A stretch of 64,000 bases of DNA from Streptomyces sp. SCL15-4 (GCF_033366695.1 NZ_JAOBTQ010000001.1:2542001-2606000); one strand, 5' to 3'. Numbered from the stretch's first letter, positions 48,976-57,401 are shown. Notes: generated by a model not told the origin, from the sequence alone. Numbers and translations are program-made.

Positions 48976-49455
48976 TTACCGGCGACGGGGCGGCCCGTAG
49001 GGGGACTGCCATGCGGGCCTGTCGGTGCGGCGGCCGGGCGGGGTGGACGGACGTTGGACGGCCTGGGTGAGCGTCTCCATCGCGCGGCCCGCTTCTTGGG
49101 CGGCGGGGCGCATCGCCTCCATGGCTCGCCCGATCGCTGCCAGCGCCTCCCGGGCACGCCGAACCCGCTCAGCTTCCATGTGGGCGTACCACTGCCGCAG
49201 GTTGTCCCAGGTCACTGCGGGTTGGTGCACGATCCCGGCCGGGTCGATAGTGGCCGGGTCGATGGTCACGTCGAGGGCGTCGTTGAGCGCTACCCAGCCG
49301 CCAGAGTCGGGATCGTCAACGGTGGACATGATCCAAATCTTGGGTCCGACGTGCTGCTCGCCTTCGGCCGCGGGCCGGCTGCGCATGGCGTCGTCGCTGA
49401 CGGTGTAGTCGTGGAGGGCGGTGTCGATCTGGTCGAGGATGTCGTCGCTGCGCAC
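48976..49455 (-). CDS. Hypothetical protein, 159 aa
   Basis: GTG start; MRSDDILDQIDTALHDYTVSDDAMRSRP, then YAHMEAERVRRAREALAAIGRAMEAM (coiled coil) and a Pro/Arg-rich tail RPAWQSPYGPPRRR. Streptomyces-phage type accessory protein of unknown function; RNA/DNA contact by the tail is possible. Confidence 0.6.
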   Translation of the reverse strand: MRSDDILDQIDTALHDYTVSDDAMRSRPAAEGEQHVGPKIWIMSTVDDPDSGGWVALNDALDVTIDPATIDPAGIVHQPAVTWDNLRQWYAHMEAERVRRAREALAAIGRAMEAMRPAAQEAGRAMETLTQAVQRPSTPPGRRTDRPAWQSPYGPPRRR

Positions 49456-49519
49456 GGGCGGGGCTCCTTGGTTGGATCGGCCAACCTCATGGTGGCCCTG
49501 GCGGGGGGGTGTGGGTCGT

Positions 49520-49609
49520 TCAGTGAGTGAGCCACCACAGGAGGTCGGCGAGGAGGACGCCGGCCGCGTAACCGATGGGTGCGGCGACGAGGCAGAGGAA
49601 GAGAGTCAT
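49520..49609 (-). CDS. Micro membrane protein, 29 aa
   Basis: Single hydrophobic helix MTLFLCLVAAPIGYAAGVLL, then ADLLWWLTH. Too short for most gene finders, but it fits exactly between coupled genes. A small membrane regulator is possible. Confidence 0.45.
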   Translation of the reverse strand: MTLFLCLVAAPIGYAAGVLLADLLWWLTH

Positions 49610-49614
49610 GGCGC

Positions 49615-49797
49615 TCACAGCCACCTCCACTGCTCCGGCTCCAGGCTGTCGTCGTCGTCAGCGTTGTCGAGCCAGGCGTCGAGGCAGTCTTGGCAGAGGA
49701 GGGTGGTGTAGCCGTGCCAGTGGGTCCAGCGGGCAACTGCGGGGCGTGTGCGCCGCCTCCCTTTCACGACGATCATCGTGCAGCACTGGCAGGTCAT
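49615..49797 (-). CDS. Cys-rich small protein, 60 aa
   Basis: MTCQCCTMIVVKGRRRTRPAVARWTHWHGYTTLLCQDCLDAW: CxCC and CxxC metal sites flank a basic loop. Overlaps the upstream gene's stop by 4 bp. Unknown. Confidence 0.6.
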   Translation of the reverse strand: MTCQCCTMIVVKGRRRTRPAVARWTHWHGYTTLLCQDCLDAWLDNADDDDSLEPEQWRWL

Positions 49798-50411
49798 GCG
49801 GCGACCCTCCTTGCGGGTGTGAGCTTGAGCATTTCGGCGTGCCCGTATTCGGCTCGGCAGTGGCGGCATTCGATGCCGTCCATGTCGAGGGAGATGCGGA
49901 GTATCTGGCCGCAGCGGCAGGCGACGGGGACCTTCACCGGGGGCTTCTCTTCGCCGGCCGCGGTGCGGCAGCGGCGGGTGATGGTCCACAGTTCGTCGGC
50001 GAAGTCGGCGAAGGCGGGGTGCTGGCCGGCGGCCCAGGCGAGGTTGAACCGGAGGGTGCCGACGGCGTGGTCGAGGCGCTGTTGGAGGGTGCCGGCTTCG
50101 TCGACGGTGGCCCGCCCGTACTGCTCCCAGTCGCGGACCCAGCCTTCGAGGGGGCCGAGGACGGGGCCGCGCTCGGTCATGGCGTTGAGTACCTCCAGGC
50201 GGACCGGGAGGGGGGCTGTGCGGCTTCCGGAGACCGCGGGCCCGCCGGTGCGGCTGCCGGGGTGCAGTGAGGCGCTGAGGCGGGCGTACAGCCCTTCGGG
50301 TCCGGCGAGCGCGGTGAGGTTGGCGGCGACCCTCTCGGTGCAGGGCCGGCAGGTCTGCTGTTCGGTGTCGTACAGGCCGGTTGAGCAGACGGCGCAGACG
50401 GCGGAGTCCAT
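49794..50411 (-). CDS. Zinc-motif protein, 205 aa
   Basis: MDSAVCAVCSTGLYDTEQQTCRPCTERV at the start and CRCGQILRISLDMDGIECRHCRAEYGHAEM near the end: two zinc ribbons around a helical middle. A phage-encoded DNA- or RNA-binding adaptor is plausible; no family name. Confidence 0.6.
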   Translation of the reverse strand: MDSAVCAVCSTGLYDTEQQTCRPCTERVAANLTALAGPEGLYARLSASLHPGSRTGGPAVSGSRTAPLPVRLEVLNAMTERGPVLGPLEGWVRDWEQYGRATVDEAGTLQQRLDHAVGTLRFNLAWAAGQHPAFADFADELWTITRRCRTAAGEEKPPVKVPVACRCGQILRISLDMDGIECRHCRAEYGHAEMLKLTPARRVAA

Positions 50412-50442
50412 GGCGTGCTCCTTGGTGCGGGCGTGCGGTGGG

Positions 50443-50631
50443 TCAGGCGGGGAGGTGCTGGCCGAGGTGGTCGAGGTAGGCGGCGAGTGCGCGGCCGATG
50501 AGGGTGCCCCAGCCGTCGGGGTCGGCGGGCCGGCCGGCGGTGTCCCATTCCTCGCCGAGGTCTTGGAGGACGTTCCAGTAGGCGCGGCAGGAGTCGCACC
50601 TGCTGGTGGACTCCTGCCGCTGCCAGGTCAC
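50443..50631 (-). CDS. Small protein, 62 aa
   Basis: GTG start overlapping the upstream stop; VTWQRQESTSRCDSCRAYWNVLQDLGEEWD, with CDSC and an acidic helical tail. Operon gene of unknown role. Confidence 0.55.
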   Translation of the reverse strand: MTWQRQESTSRCDSCRAYWNVLQDLGEEWDTAGRPADPDGWGTLIGRALAAYLDHLGQHLPA

Positions 50632-50795
50632 TTGCCCTCCTTCTCCAGCGGCCAGCGCCGGTCGTTGGCTGCGCATTCGGGGACGGTCGGCCCGGCTGCG
50701 GGGTCGTCGGCGAGGGGGCAGTCCGGGTGGTGGCCGCGCTGCCGCATGAAGGAGCGCGGGCAGGTGCAGCTCGTTGCGGCGGGCTGCTCGTTCAT
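50628..50795 (-). CDS. Small Cys-containing protein, 55 aa
   Basis: MNEQPAATSCTCPRSFMRQRGHHPDCPLADDP start, ending RRWPLEKEGK. CTC...CP...C...C cysteines suggest metal binding. GTGA overlaps on both sides. Confidence 0.55.
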   Translation of the reverse strand: MNEQPAATSCTCPRSFMRQRGHHPDCPLADDPAAGPTVPECAANDRRWPLEKEGK

Positions 50796-51121
50796 GCGGT
50801 CCGTCCTTTCGGGAAGTGGTCGTCGAGGGCGTCGAGGGTGGGGCAGGGCCAGGGGGTGACGAGGCCGGTGCAGTGGCGGCCGTTCCAGCCGGAGCATTCG
50901 GCGCAGGCGGCGATGGAGCCGCGCTGGACGGGGTAGTGCAGGTCGGCGAGTTTCCGGCGGAGGGCGGCGGCCCGGGCACCCCAGGCGGCTGCGTGGTTGG
51001 TGCGACGCTGACTGAGGCGGGTGATGCCTTCGCGGAGGCGGGCGACTTCGACGGGGCGGAGGGGGCCGCGGTCTGCGCGGTCGGCGATGTTGAGGAGTTG
51101 GGCGACGGTCGGGCGGGTCAC
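50792..51121 (-). CDS. Phage protein with PCPT zinc module, 109 aa
   Basis: GTG start; a helical N-terminus (VAQLLNIADRADRGPLRPVEVARLREGI, LRRKLADLHYP) and C-terminal CAECSGWNGRHCTGLVTPWPCPTLDALDDHF. The CxxC...WPCPTxxAL module recurs in the large protein at 52.9 kb and in Streptomyces phage accessory proteins. Confidence 0.6.
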   Translation of the reverse strand: MTRPTVAQLLNIADRADRGPLRPVEVARLREGITRLSQRRTNHAAAWGARAAALRRKLADLHYPVQRGSIAACAECSGWNGRHCTGLVTPWPCPTLDALDDHFPKGRTA

Positions 51122-51306
51122 AGGTACCTCCGATCGGGGGTGATGGTCCGGATGCGCTGGAGCTGCACCGCGGTGAGTCCTTGTCCGCGGAGGTCGCGGG
51201 GCTGACGTTCGGCCGGCTCATACAACGCGTCGGCGCCGAGGTCGCAGAGTTGGTCGAGGGCGTCGGGGTCGTCGCGCCATGTCGGGCCGGTGGGCTGGTC
51301 ACGCAT
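51118..51306 (-). CDS. Small protein, 62 aa
   Basis: MRDQPTGPTWRDDPDALDQLCDLGADALYEPAERQ start; helical, ends RTITPDRRYL. Coupled to both neighbours. Unknown. Confidence 0.55.
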   Translation of the reverse strand: MRDQPTGPTWRDDPDALDQLCDLGADALYEPAERQPRDLRGQGLTAVQLQRIRTITPDRRYL

Positions 51307-51646
51307 CGGGCTGCTCCTGCGGGCCGGCCGGGGTCGCTGTCGCCGGCGCGGGCTGGTTGAGGGCGGCGTGGACCGCGTTGAGTGCGGCGTTCCATCCGGC
51401 CTGCATGCCCCGGCTGCGGTCACCGTGGACGGGCTTCTGGTAGGGCGGGACGGCGCGGACGCGTGCGATGGCGGCCTCGTAGTCGGCAAGCCGGTCCAGC
51501 TCGGGCTTGAGTGCGGCTAGGACGGCTTGGGCGATGGTTGCGGCTTCCTCGGTGGAGACGGGTTCGATGTAGGCGATGTCGTACTTGATCGGCACGAGGC
51601 GGACTGTGTCGGCGATGCGCTGCTGGAGCGGGTGGGTGTCGGTCAC
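51299..51646 (-). CDS. Hypothetical protein, 115 aa
   Basis: GTG start; VTDTHPLQQRIADTVRLVPIKYDIAYIEPV, then helices (EEAATIAQAVLAALKPELDRLADYEAAIARVR) and a Pro/Ala-rich tail. Overlaps both neighbours. No domain recognised. Confidence 0.55.
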   Translation of the reverse strand: MTDTHPLQQRIADTVRLVPIKYDIAYIEPVSTEEAATIAQAVLAALKPELDRLADYEAAIARVRAVPPYQKPVHGDRSRGMQAGWNAALNAVHAALNQPAPATATPAGPQEQPDA

Positions 51647-51849
51647 TGCTGCTCACCGCCGTGCTCTTCGGCAACGTGCCGGTCGCGGGCGCGCTCCGCG
51701 GACTGCTGGCTGCTGTGGTCGAGGGAGAGCCAGCCGTCGCAGGTGTCGGTGCCCCAGCAGCGGAACACCCAGGCGTGGTCGCCTCGGTCGGTGCGGTAGG
51801 GCTGGACGACGAGGTCGGTGGTGATGGCAGGGGTCGGGCTGTCGGTCAC
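51643..51849 (-). CDS. Small protein, 68 aa
   Basis: GTG 51849 is favoured since AGGAG precedes it by 5 nt; a GTG two codons earlier lies inside that signal. VTDSPTPAITTDLVVQPYRTDRGDHAWVFRC... ends HVAEEHGGEQQ. Unknown. Confidence 0.55.
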   Translation of the reverse strand: MTDSPTPAITTDLVVQPYRTDRGDHAWVFRCWGTDTCDGWLSLDHSSQQSAERARDRHVAEEHGGEQQ

Positions 51850-51904
51850 TGTCACTCCTGATGGAGGCCCGCCCGGGTGTGCCGGGCGGACGGCGGGCGG
51901 CGGG

Positions 51905-52294
51905 CTACGGCTGGGAGTTGAGGGCGCGGGCTACGGCGAGGGCCCACGGGTTGACCACGCCCTCGTCGTCGCCGTCGGCGAGGTCGTCAAGGAGATCGGC
52001 GAGGGCGAGACCGACGGTGGGGTCCATGGCGGCGGCGTAGTCGGCGTGCTGGCCGTGCATGTACGACGGCCGCTGGGGTGAGCCTCCACGGTTCAGGAGG
52101 GGCCAGGAGATGGTGCGGCCGTCGTCGCGGGTGAGGTGGTCGCCGTAGAGGTACCGGGGGCCGTTGCCGTCGTTGGGCCAGCAGGGCTTGGTGTGCCAGT
52201 GCGCGGTGGGGGTTCTGTCGGTGTCGGTGCTGGCGGCTGTGGCGAGGGTGCGGAGCCGCTGGGCGGCGGTGCGGATCTCTTCGGCGGGGGTCAC
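51905..52294 (-). CDS. DUF6221-like protein, 129 aa
   Basis: GTG start; VTPAEEIRTAAQRLRTLATAASTDTDR, HGQHADYAAAMDPTVGLALADLLDDLADG. Pattern of the DUF6221 family, where a His-rich centre meets a long C-terminal helix. Role unknown. A similar family member may be at 55.4 kb. Confidence 0.6.
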   Translation of the reverse strand: MTPAEEIRTAAQRLRTLATAASTDTDRTPTAHWHTKPCWPNDGNGPRYLYGDHLTRDDGRTISWPLLNRGGSPQRPSYMHGQHADYAAAMDPTVGLALADLLDDLADGDDEGVVNPWALAVARALNSQP

Positions 52295-52536
52295 GGGGTC
52301 TCCAGGGCGTATCCGGTGCGGCGGGGTTGGCCGTCGCGGGTGAGTGGGCTGGCGTGGAGTTGGGTGGTCTCGATGGCGCGCTGCCGGATGCCGCGTCCGT
52401 CGGAGAGGACGGTCTCGACCGTGGTCTTGGACCAGCCCCAAGCGGGGAAGCTGGGGCCGTCTCCGACGACGCGGATGCGGAGGCCGCTGCCGTCGCAGGT
52501 GCGGTAGGTCTGGCCGGGCTGGATGCGGTGGGTCAT
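52291..52536 (-). CDS. Small beta-domain protein, 81 aa
   Basis: MTHRIQPGQTYRTCDGSGLRIRVVGDGP start; a strand-rich fold with xGxxYxxxDxRGxxRRIRI-type spacing shared with its upstream neighbour. DUF6354-like; function unknown. Confidence 0.6.
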   Translation of the reverse strand: MTHRIQPGQTYRTCDGSGLRIRVVGDGPSFPAWGWSKTTVETVLSDGRGIRQRAIETTQLHASPLTRDGQPRRTGYALETP

Positions 52537-52766
52537 CGGGTCTCACCTCCGCTGATGTACCGGTAGCCGGTGCTGGTGGGGCGGAAGCGGTCGAGGCGGA
52601 TGCGGGTGCGGCGGCCGGGACTGGCTGATGCGTGGTCGCGGCCGATCACCTGCTCGACGTGAGCGTGCGTCGCGTCGGTGGCGATGATGCGGATCCTGCG
52701 GCCGTAGCCGCGGGGGTCGTTGTCCTGCCAGATCTGGCCGGGGGCGGGAGTCGGAGTGTCGGTCAC
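52533..52766 (-). CDS. Small beta-domain protein, 77 aa (paralog of the next gene)
   Basis: GTG start; VTDTPTPAPGQIWQDNDPRGYGRRIRIIATDATHAHVEQV... TRIRLDRFRPTSTGYRYI. DUF6354-like. Adjacent to its paralog at 52,291, suggesting tandem duplication and divergence. Confidence 0.6.
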   Translation of the reverse strand: MTDTPTPAPGQIWQDNDPRGYGRRIRIIATDATHAHVEQVIGRDHASASPGRRTRIRLDRFRPTSTGYRYISGGETR

Positions 52767-52886
52767 GGGTGTCTCCTCGGGGTGTGAGGCTCTGTGCGCC
52801 TGTCTGCGGCGCGTTGACGGTGTCGAGCGAAGCGAGGGGCAGGGCTGGCCTGTTAGTGGCTCACAGGCCCGTCCAGCCCCTCTGTG

Positions 52887-52912
52887 GGGGCCGCGTAGTC
52901 TCACGCGGCCCC
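52887..52912 (-). terminator. Intrinsic-type terminator
   Basis: GGGGCCGCG (52887-52895) pairs with CGCGGCCCC (52904-52912), directly after the 450-aa gene on the minus strand. Confidence 0.7.
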
Positions 52913-52919
52913 AGCAGGC

Positions 52920-54272
52920 TCAGTCCGTCTCGGGCTGCCCGAACCTCGCCACGGCGGCGGGCTGCTCCAGCACGGTGGTCGCGGCGTCGGGCTCGGGGCA
53001 CTCGTGATTGCTGCACGTGGGGTAGCCGCCGGTACCGAGGAACAGGCTGGCCCGGCGGCATGCGGGGCAGTTGCCCTTGACGAGTGGCAGCCCGGAGGCG
53101 AGCGGCGCGGTCGACGGCGGTACCGCCTCGTCGTCCTGTGTCGGGTCCTGCTGCGCCTCGCGGGCGAGTTCGGCGAGCCGGTCCCGGATGTAGACGGCGG
53201 CCTCGGCTGAGGGTGGCGTGGCGAGGACCCGCGCGTACTCGGCGGCCTCCCGCGCCTCGTCGCCCTGCGCCGGGTCGTGCGACGTCCGGTAGTCGTGGTG
53301 GGCTTCGTCCTCCGGGCAGAGCGTGCAGGTGCCGGGGGTGACCGGGTCGTCGCCCTCCTCGTGGCCGGCGGCAGGGTGGCCGCACTCCCCACACGGGGGC
53401 TGCTGCGCCTCGCGGGCGGGCTGGCCGTCGTCGAAGCATCGGCAGTCGGGTCCGCCCCAGCGGCCGGGGCAGGCGTGGAGGGTGTCGTCGGGCGCCTCGT
53501 CCTGCTGCGCCTCGCCAGCCAGACGACGCAGCCCGGTCGCCCGCTCGCCGTCCAACGCCTGAACCGTCGGGCACGGCCACGGGATCCAGCCGCCGCTGAT
53601 CTGGTTGCAGTGCGCGCAGTAGTCGGTGGTGTCGTCACCGGCGAACCGGTACTGCTGGTGCAGGGCGCGCACCCGCGCGGCGGCGGTCTGCTGGTCGGGC
53701 GCGGGCAGCACGGCGGCCAGATGCTCGGCGATGGCCTGCCGGGTACCGGCCGGCAGGTGGTGCGGTCCGCCCTGGAGTCCGGCGAGAGCGTCGTAGATGA
53801 CGGCCACGCGGGCGGCCCGGTCGGTGGCGGGCGTCGGGCCGGCAGGAGTGGCGGCGAGGACCTCGGCCCGGTCCGGACGGTTGGCCTGCTGCAACTCGGC
53901 ATCGGCCAGCGCCACGGCGGCCTCCGCAGCTCGTGCGATCAGAGCCTGGAACGCAGGCTCCTGGTCCACGAGGGAGAGGTCGGTCTCCATCGCGTCGTGG
54001 ATGGCGGTGGCGTACCGGTCGGCCCGGTCTGCGGGCGGTGACACGACGACGGCTTCGGCGGGCTGCTGCCCGGCTGCGCGCACAATCCCGGCCGCCAGCG
54101 TAGGCGCGTCACTGGCCCGGACGTGGACCGACTGCGGTTCGTCGCTGCCCTCGATGGTGATGGACAGCGTCTCGGTGACGCCACCGGTGTTGAGGTCGAT
54201 CAGAAGCCGAGCGGACAGGCAAAAGCCGTCGCCGTCGACGTAGCGGTACAACTCGGGGTCGGGCTGGGTCAC
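52920..54272 (-). CDS. Large mosaic zinc-module protein, 450 aa
   Basis: GTG at 54272 chosen because AGGAG sits 5 nt upstream. N-terminal part (1-110) is strand-rich (LSITIEGSDEPQSVHV); the middle is a long helical region; then CAHCNQISGGWIPWPCPTVQALD, CPGRWGGPDCRC, CGECGHPAAGH, CTLCPEDEAHHD and CPACRRASLFLGTGGYPTCSNHECP, a chain of Cys/His modules joined by Ala/Gln/Asp linkers. No single family; it appears to be a patchwork of short domains also found as separate small genes here. Confidence 0.6.
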   Translation of the reverse strand: MTQPDPELYRYVDGDGFCLSARLLIDLNTGGVTETLSITIEGSDEPQSVHVRASDAPTLAAGIVRAAGQQPAEAVVVSPPADRADRYATAIHDAMETDLSLVDQEPAFQALIARAAEAAVALADAELQQANRPDRAEVLAATPAGPTPATDRAARVAVIYDALAGLQGGPHHLPAGTRQAIAEHLAAVLPAPDQQTAAARVRALHQQYRFAGDDTTDYCAHCNQISGGWIPWPCPTVQALDGERATGLRRLAGEAQQDEAPDDTLHACPGRWGGPDCRCFDDGQPAREAQQPPCGECGHPAAGHEEGDDPVTPGTCTLCPEDEAHHDYRTSHDPAQGDEAREAAEYARVLATPPSAEAAVYIRDRLAELAREAQQDPTQDDEAVPPSTAPLASGLPLVKGNCPACRRASLFLGTGGYPTCSNHECPEPDAATTVLEQPAAVARFGQPETD

Positions 54273-54372
54273 GGTCACTCCTGATGGCTGATACGGGCAG
54301 TCGGGGTGTGGGAGGCTGGAGCCGGCCCCGCGGTGGTACCGACACCGCGGGGCCGCCTTGCGTGCGGGATGG

Positions 54373-55404
54373 TCATGCGGCGCCGTCGAAGTCGAGGACA
54401 CCTTGGGCGAACCGGTCCTTGGCGAGGTCGTGGTAGGCCGGGTTGAGGTCGATGCCGACGTACTTCCGGCCTAGCTGGCGTGCTGCGGCGCCCGTGGTAC
54501 CCGAGCCGCTGAACGGGTCGAGGACGGTCCCGCCCGGGCGGCATCCGGCGTTGATGCAGCGCAGCGGCAGGTCGATCGGGAACACCGCGAAGTGCGCGGC
54601 CGGGTAGGGCCTCGTCGGTATGGCCCAGACGTCGCCGGGATTCCTCCCGAGCGGGTGACCGTCCACTCCGACCTCATTGCGCGTAGCCGTCGACCAGGTC
54701 TGCTTGGGCTGCCCCGGCCGGGGGATCTTGTCGACGGGACGCCCGGAGGGCCTGCGCTGGGGTCGCATCGCGTGCGGCTCGCGGATCGGGTCAAGGTCGA
54801 ACCAGTACCGCTCCGCCTTGGAGAACAGGAACAGGTGCTCGTACCGGTTCGACAGCCGGTCGTTCACGGAGGACGGCATGGCGTTCGTCTTGTGCCACAC
54901 GATCTTGTTGCGGAGGATCCAGCCGTCGTCCTGGAGCGCCATCGCTACCCGCTCGGGGATCATCAGCAGGTTCTTCGGCGGCAGGCCCGTCACGGCGCGG
55001 CGCGCGGCCGCCACCTCGGCGCCGTCACGACGACGGGACGGCCGACCCTTCTCCTGCTTTCGCTGGCCGCTGCTGCCCTCGCCGTGCCACCGCTCATTGA
55101 AGTCGGTGTTCAGCGCACCTTGGCCGCTGCTGTAGCTGTCACCGAGGTTCAGCCACAGCGTCCCGTCGTCGGCGAGCACACGCCGCGCCTCGGCGAACAG
55201 GGCGCGCATCGTCTCCACGTACTCGGCCGGCGTTGCCTCCAACCCGTACTGACCCTCGGCGCCGTAGTCGCGGAGCCCGTAGTAGGGCGGGCTGGTGACG
55301 ATGCAGTCCACGGAGCTGTCAGGCAGGGTGCGCAGTTGGTCGAGCGCGTCACCGAGGAGCAGGGTGATCTGCTCGTCGCGGTAATAGGGCTGCCAGTCGT
55401 TCAC
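54373..55404 (-). CDS. DNA methyltransferase, N4-cytosine/N6-adenine type
   Basis: 343 residues, GTG start after AGGAG. Catalytic motif TSPPYYGLRDY (37-47) comes first and the AdoMet motif DPFSGSGTTG (296-305) last, the beta-class order. SPPY favours N4-cytosine methylation but does not settle it. Probably self-protection against host restriction; there is no matching nuclease beside it. Confidence 0.9.
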   Translation of the reverse strand: MNDWQPYYRDEQITLLLGDALDQLRTLPDSSVDCIVTSPPYYGLRDYGAEGQYGLEATPAEYVETMRALFAEARRVLADDGTLWLNLGDSYSSGQGALNTDFNERWHGEGSSGQRKQEKGRPSRRRDGAEVAAARRAVTGLPPKNLLMIPERVAMALQDDGWILRNKIVWHKTNAMPSSVNDRLSNRYEHLFLFSKAERYWFDLDPIREPHAMRPQRRPSGRPVDKIPRPGQPKQTWSTATRNEVGVDGHPLGRNPGDVWAIPTRPYPAAHFAVFPIDLPLRCINAGCRPGGTVLDPFSGSGTTGAAARQLGRKYVGIDLNPAYHDLAKDRFAQGVLDFDGAA

Positions 55405-55435
55405 GTGCTGCTCCTGGTGGTTGGTGTGGGTGTGG

Positions 55436-55813
55436 TCACGGCCGGGCGGCGCGCTGGTGCCCGATCTGGCCGGACGGTTCGAGGTAGGCGAGACCGTCGG
55501 TGGCGGTGAAGATCTCGCCGACGGCGCCGCAGTCGTTGCACTGGACGCGGCGGGCGAGTTCGGCACGGAGGCGGCGGATCTCGGCGGCCATGGCGTCGAT
55601 GTCCTCACGGGCGTGCTTCACGAACTCCCGGTCGGCTTCGGCGTCCTCGCCGTCACCGAAGTTGAGGGTGCCGACACCGCGGAGGTACGGGCCGCCGAGG
55701 TAGGCGTAGAAGTGCGGGCCGTACTGCGGGTGCTCCTCCCACGGTCCGGGGGTGGCGGCGTTGGCGCGGGTTTCGATGGCGTCGAGGTCGAGGGGCTGCG
55801 GGTCGTGTGGCAT
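55436..55813 (-). CDS. Hypothetical phage protein, 125 aa
   Basis: MPHDPQPLDLDAIETRANAATPGPWEEHPQYGPHFYAYLGGPYLRG start; ATPGPW motif is typical of a widespread phage accessory family. Helical centre AEIRRLRAELARRV and CNDCGAVGEIF zinc ribbon. Unknown. Confidence 0.65.
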   Translation of the reverse strand: MPHDPQPLDLDAIETRANAATPGPWEEHPQYGPHFYAYLGGPYLRGVGTLNFGDGEDAEADREFVKHAREDIDAMAAEIRRLRAELARRVQCNDCGAVGEIFTATDGLAYLEPSGQIGHQRAARP

Positions 55814-55841
55814 CAGGTCTCCAGGGGTGATCGGTGGGCGG

Positions 55842-56057
55842 TCAGGCATCGTCGCGGGCCGGCTTGGGCCAGCGCTTCCGGCAGGCGGCCTTGTTCGCGC
55901 AAACGGTGATGCTGATGCGGTGCTCGGCGTTGGTGAAGGTGGTGAAGCCGCGGACTCCGAGGCGACCGCATTGGGCGCATCGCTGGAGTTCGGGTCCGTT
56001 GCCGGTGAAGGTGAGCGGGGGGCCTTCGAGGGCGTTCATATGACCGTTAGTAGTCAT
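55842..56057 (-). CDS. Small zinc-type protein, 71 aa
   Basis: MTTNGHMNALEGPPLTFTGNGPELQRCAQCGRLGVRGF start; CAQC and CANKAAC give a four-Cys site. Unknown. Confidence 0.55.
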   Translation of the reverse strand: MTTNGHMNALEGPPLTFTGNGPELQRCAQCGRLGVRGFTTFTNAEHRISITVCANKAACRKRWPKPARDDA

Positions 56058-56098
56058 GTGGGTCTCCAAGGGTGTGAGGTGGGTGGTCAGGCGGTGGA

Positions 56099-56476
56099 CT
56101 ACTCGCTCCAGCCGATGAGGCGGAACTGGGTGCCCTCGGCCTCCATCTCCGCCTTCGAGCTGCACTGCTCCGAGGCCCAGACGAGGCGGAGGATGGCGTC
56201 GCCGTGGGAGGGCGGGCTGGTCTGGTACTCGCCCCAGAGCTGGCCATAGTTGTCGAGGAGGACGGCGTCGTGGTCGTCGGTGGGGCGTTCGGCGGACGGC
56301 GCGATGCCGGCGGCGATGGCGGCACGGAGCCAGGCGGCGGCCTCGCCGAGCATGATGCGCTGCGCTCCCTTGGACAGGCCCGCCCATTGCGGAACGGCAC
56401 CGTTTGTGTTGCCGTGCGTCACCTGCTGGCGGGCTTCGGCGAGCTGCTGGATGCGCGGGTCGGGCGTGTGGTTCAC
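56099..56476 (-). CDS. Hypothetical protein, 125 aa
   Basis: GTG start after AAGGAG; VNHTPDPRIQQLAEARQQVTHGNTNGAV, MLGEAAAWLRAAIAAGIAP, ending TQFRLIGWSE. Mixed fold, conserved-looking, unassigned. Confidence 0.6.
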   Translation of the reverse strand: MNHTPDPRIQQLAEARQQVTHGNTNGAVPQWAGLSKGAQRIMLGEAAAWLRAAIAAGIAPSAERPTDDHDAVLLDNYGQLWGEYQTSPPSHGDAILRLVWASEQCSSKAEMEAEGTQFRLIGWSE

Positions 56477-56515
56477 GGCGTGCTCCTTGGTGGTTGGGGT
56501 TGCGGTGTGCGGGGG

Positions 56516-56785
56516 TTAGGCGGCGGTGCGGAGTGCGGCGAGGAGCCGCTCCCGGTTGGCCTGCTGTTGGGCGGGGCTGATCGGCATCCGCTCGGGCCGG
56601 TAGGCCTTGACGCGGCCGGTGGGTAGGGCTTCGGCGTAGAGCCGGCCGAGCTTGTCGGCGGGCGGCAGCCGGAGTGCGTGTCGGGCGCGGGCGACGGTGC
56701 TCGGGTCGCAGTGGAGGCGGCGGGCGATGGACGCGTTGGTGTGGCCCTCGCGGATGAGGTGGGCGATGTCGGCGCGGACCTTCAT
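56516..56785 (-). CDS. Helix-turn-helix protein, 89 aa
   Basis: MKVRADIAHLIREGHTNASIARRLHCDPSTVARARHALRLPP: a recombinase/resolvase-like HTH at residues 8-38, then a basic tail. Probably an early regulator or DNA-binding helper. Confidence 0.7.
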   Translation of the reverse strand: MKVRADIAHLIREGHTNASIARRLHCDPSTVARARHALRLPPADKLGRLYAEALPTGRVKAYRPERMPISPAQQQANRERLLAALRTAA

Positions 56786-57087
56786 GCGGCGGTGGCCTCG
56801 GCTTCCTGGTAGCGGCGGTCGTGGACGGTGTGGCGTGCGCGGCCTTCCTCGTGGCACGGGGTGGTCGGCTCGACCTGGCACTGCGGGCAGCAGGCCACGG
56901 TTTGCGCCCAGTTCGACCGGCGCTGCGGGTGCGGGTCGGTGAGGATGCGGCGCTTCGAGGGGGTGGTGCAGGGGCGGTGCGGGAGGGCGCCGCAGTGGGG
57001 GCAGTCGACGGCGCGGGCCGGGTCCTTTTTGGCGCGGAGGATGTGGCGGATCGAGTCGGGCATCGGGGCGGCGGGCGGTCGGTTCAT
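56782..57087 (-). CDS. Double zinc-motif protein, 101 aa
   Basis: Contains CPHCGALPHRPC and CPQCQVEPTTPC, each CxxC...PxxPC, plus basic linkers. The same module occurs as CPACGAAIGKPC in the gene at 57.4 kb. Likely a nucleic-acid or protein contact module of the replication region. Confidence 0.65.
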   Translation of the reverse strand: MNRPPAAPMPDSIRHILRAKKDPARAVDCPHCGALPHRPCTTPSKRRILTDPHPQRRSNWAQTVACCPQCQVEPTTPCHEEGRARHTVHDRRYQEAEATAA

Positions 57088-57401
57088 CGGGTCTCCTCGG
57101 GCGGGCAGTCGCCGCAGTCGCAGGGCTGGTCGGGTCGGTTGATCTCGTTGCTGTGGTGGCGGGTGGCTCGGCGCCAGACGTCGGCGGGGATGTCCCATTC
57201 GGGTGGGGGCCCGGGCGGGTGGGTGCCGACCGGCCAGGCGCCGGGCCGGTGGCCGGGGGGCTTGGGCGCGGCCGGCTTGGGCTTGTTGTCGCGCCGCTGT
57301 TTGCCGTTGGTGATCTGCTGGCGCATGTAGCGGCGCCAGCCGTCGGGGTCCTGGCTGCGCATCTCGGCGACGTCTTCGGGGTCGAGTTCGGGCCCGTTCA
57401 C
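57084..57401 (-). CDS. Hypothetical protein, 105 aa
   Basis: GTG start; VNGPELDPEDVAEMRSQDPDGWRRYMRQQITNGK, Pro-rich middle, C-terminal CDCGDCPPEETR. Coupled with both neighbours. Unknown. Confidence 0.55.
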   Translation of the reverse strand: MNGPELDPEDVAEMRSQDPDGWRRYMRQQITNGKQRRDNKPKPAAPKPPGHRPGAWPVGTHPPGPPPEWDIPADVWRRATRHHSNEINRPDQPCDCGDCPPEETR

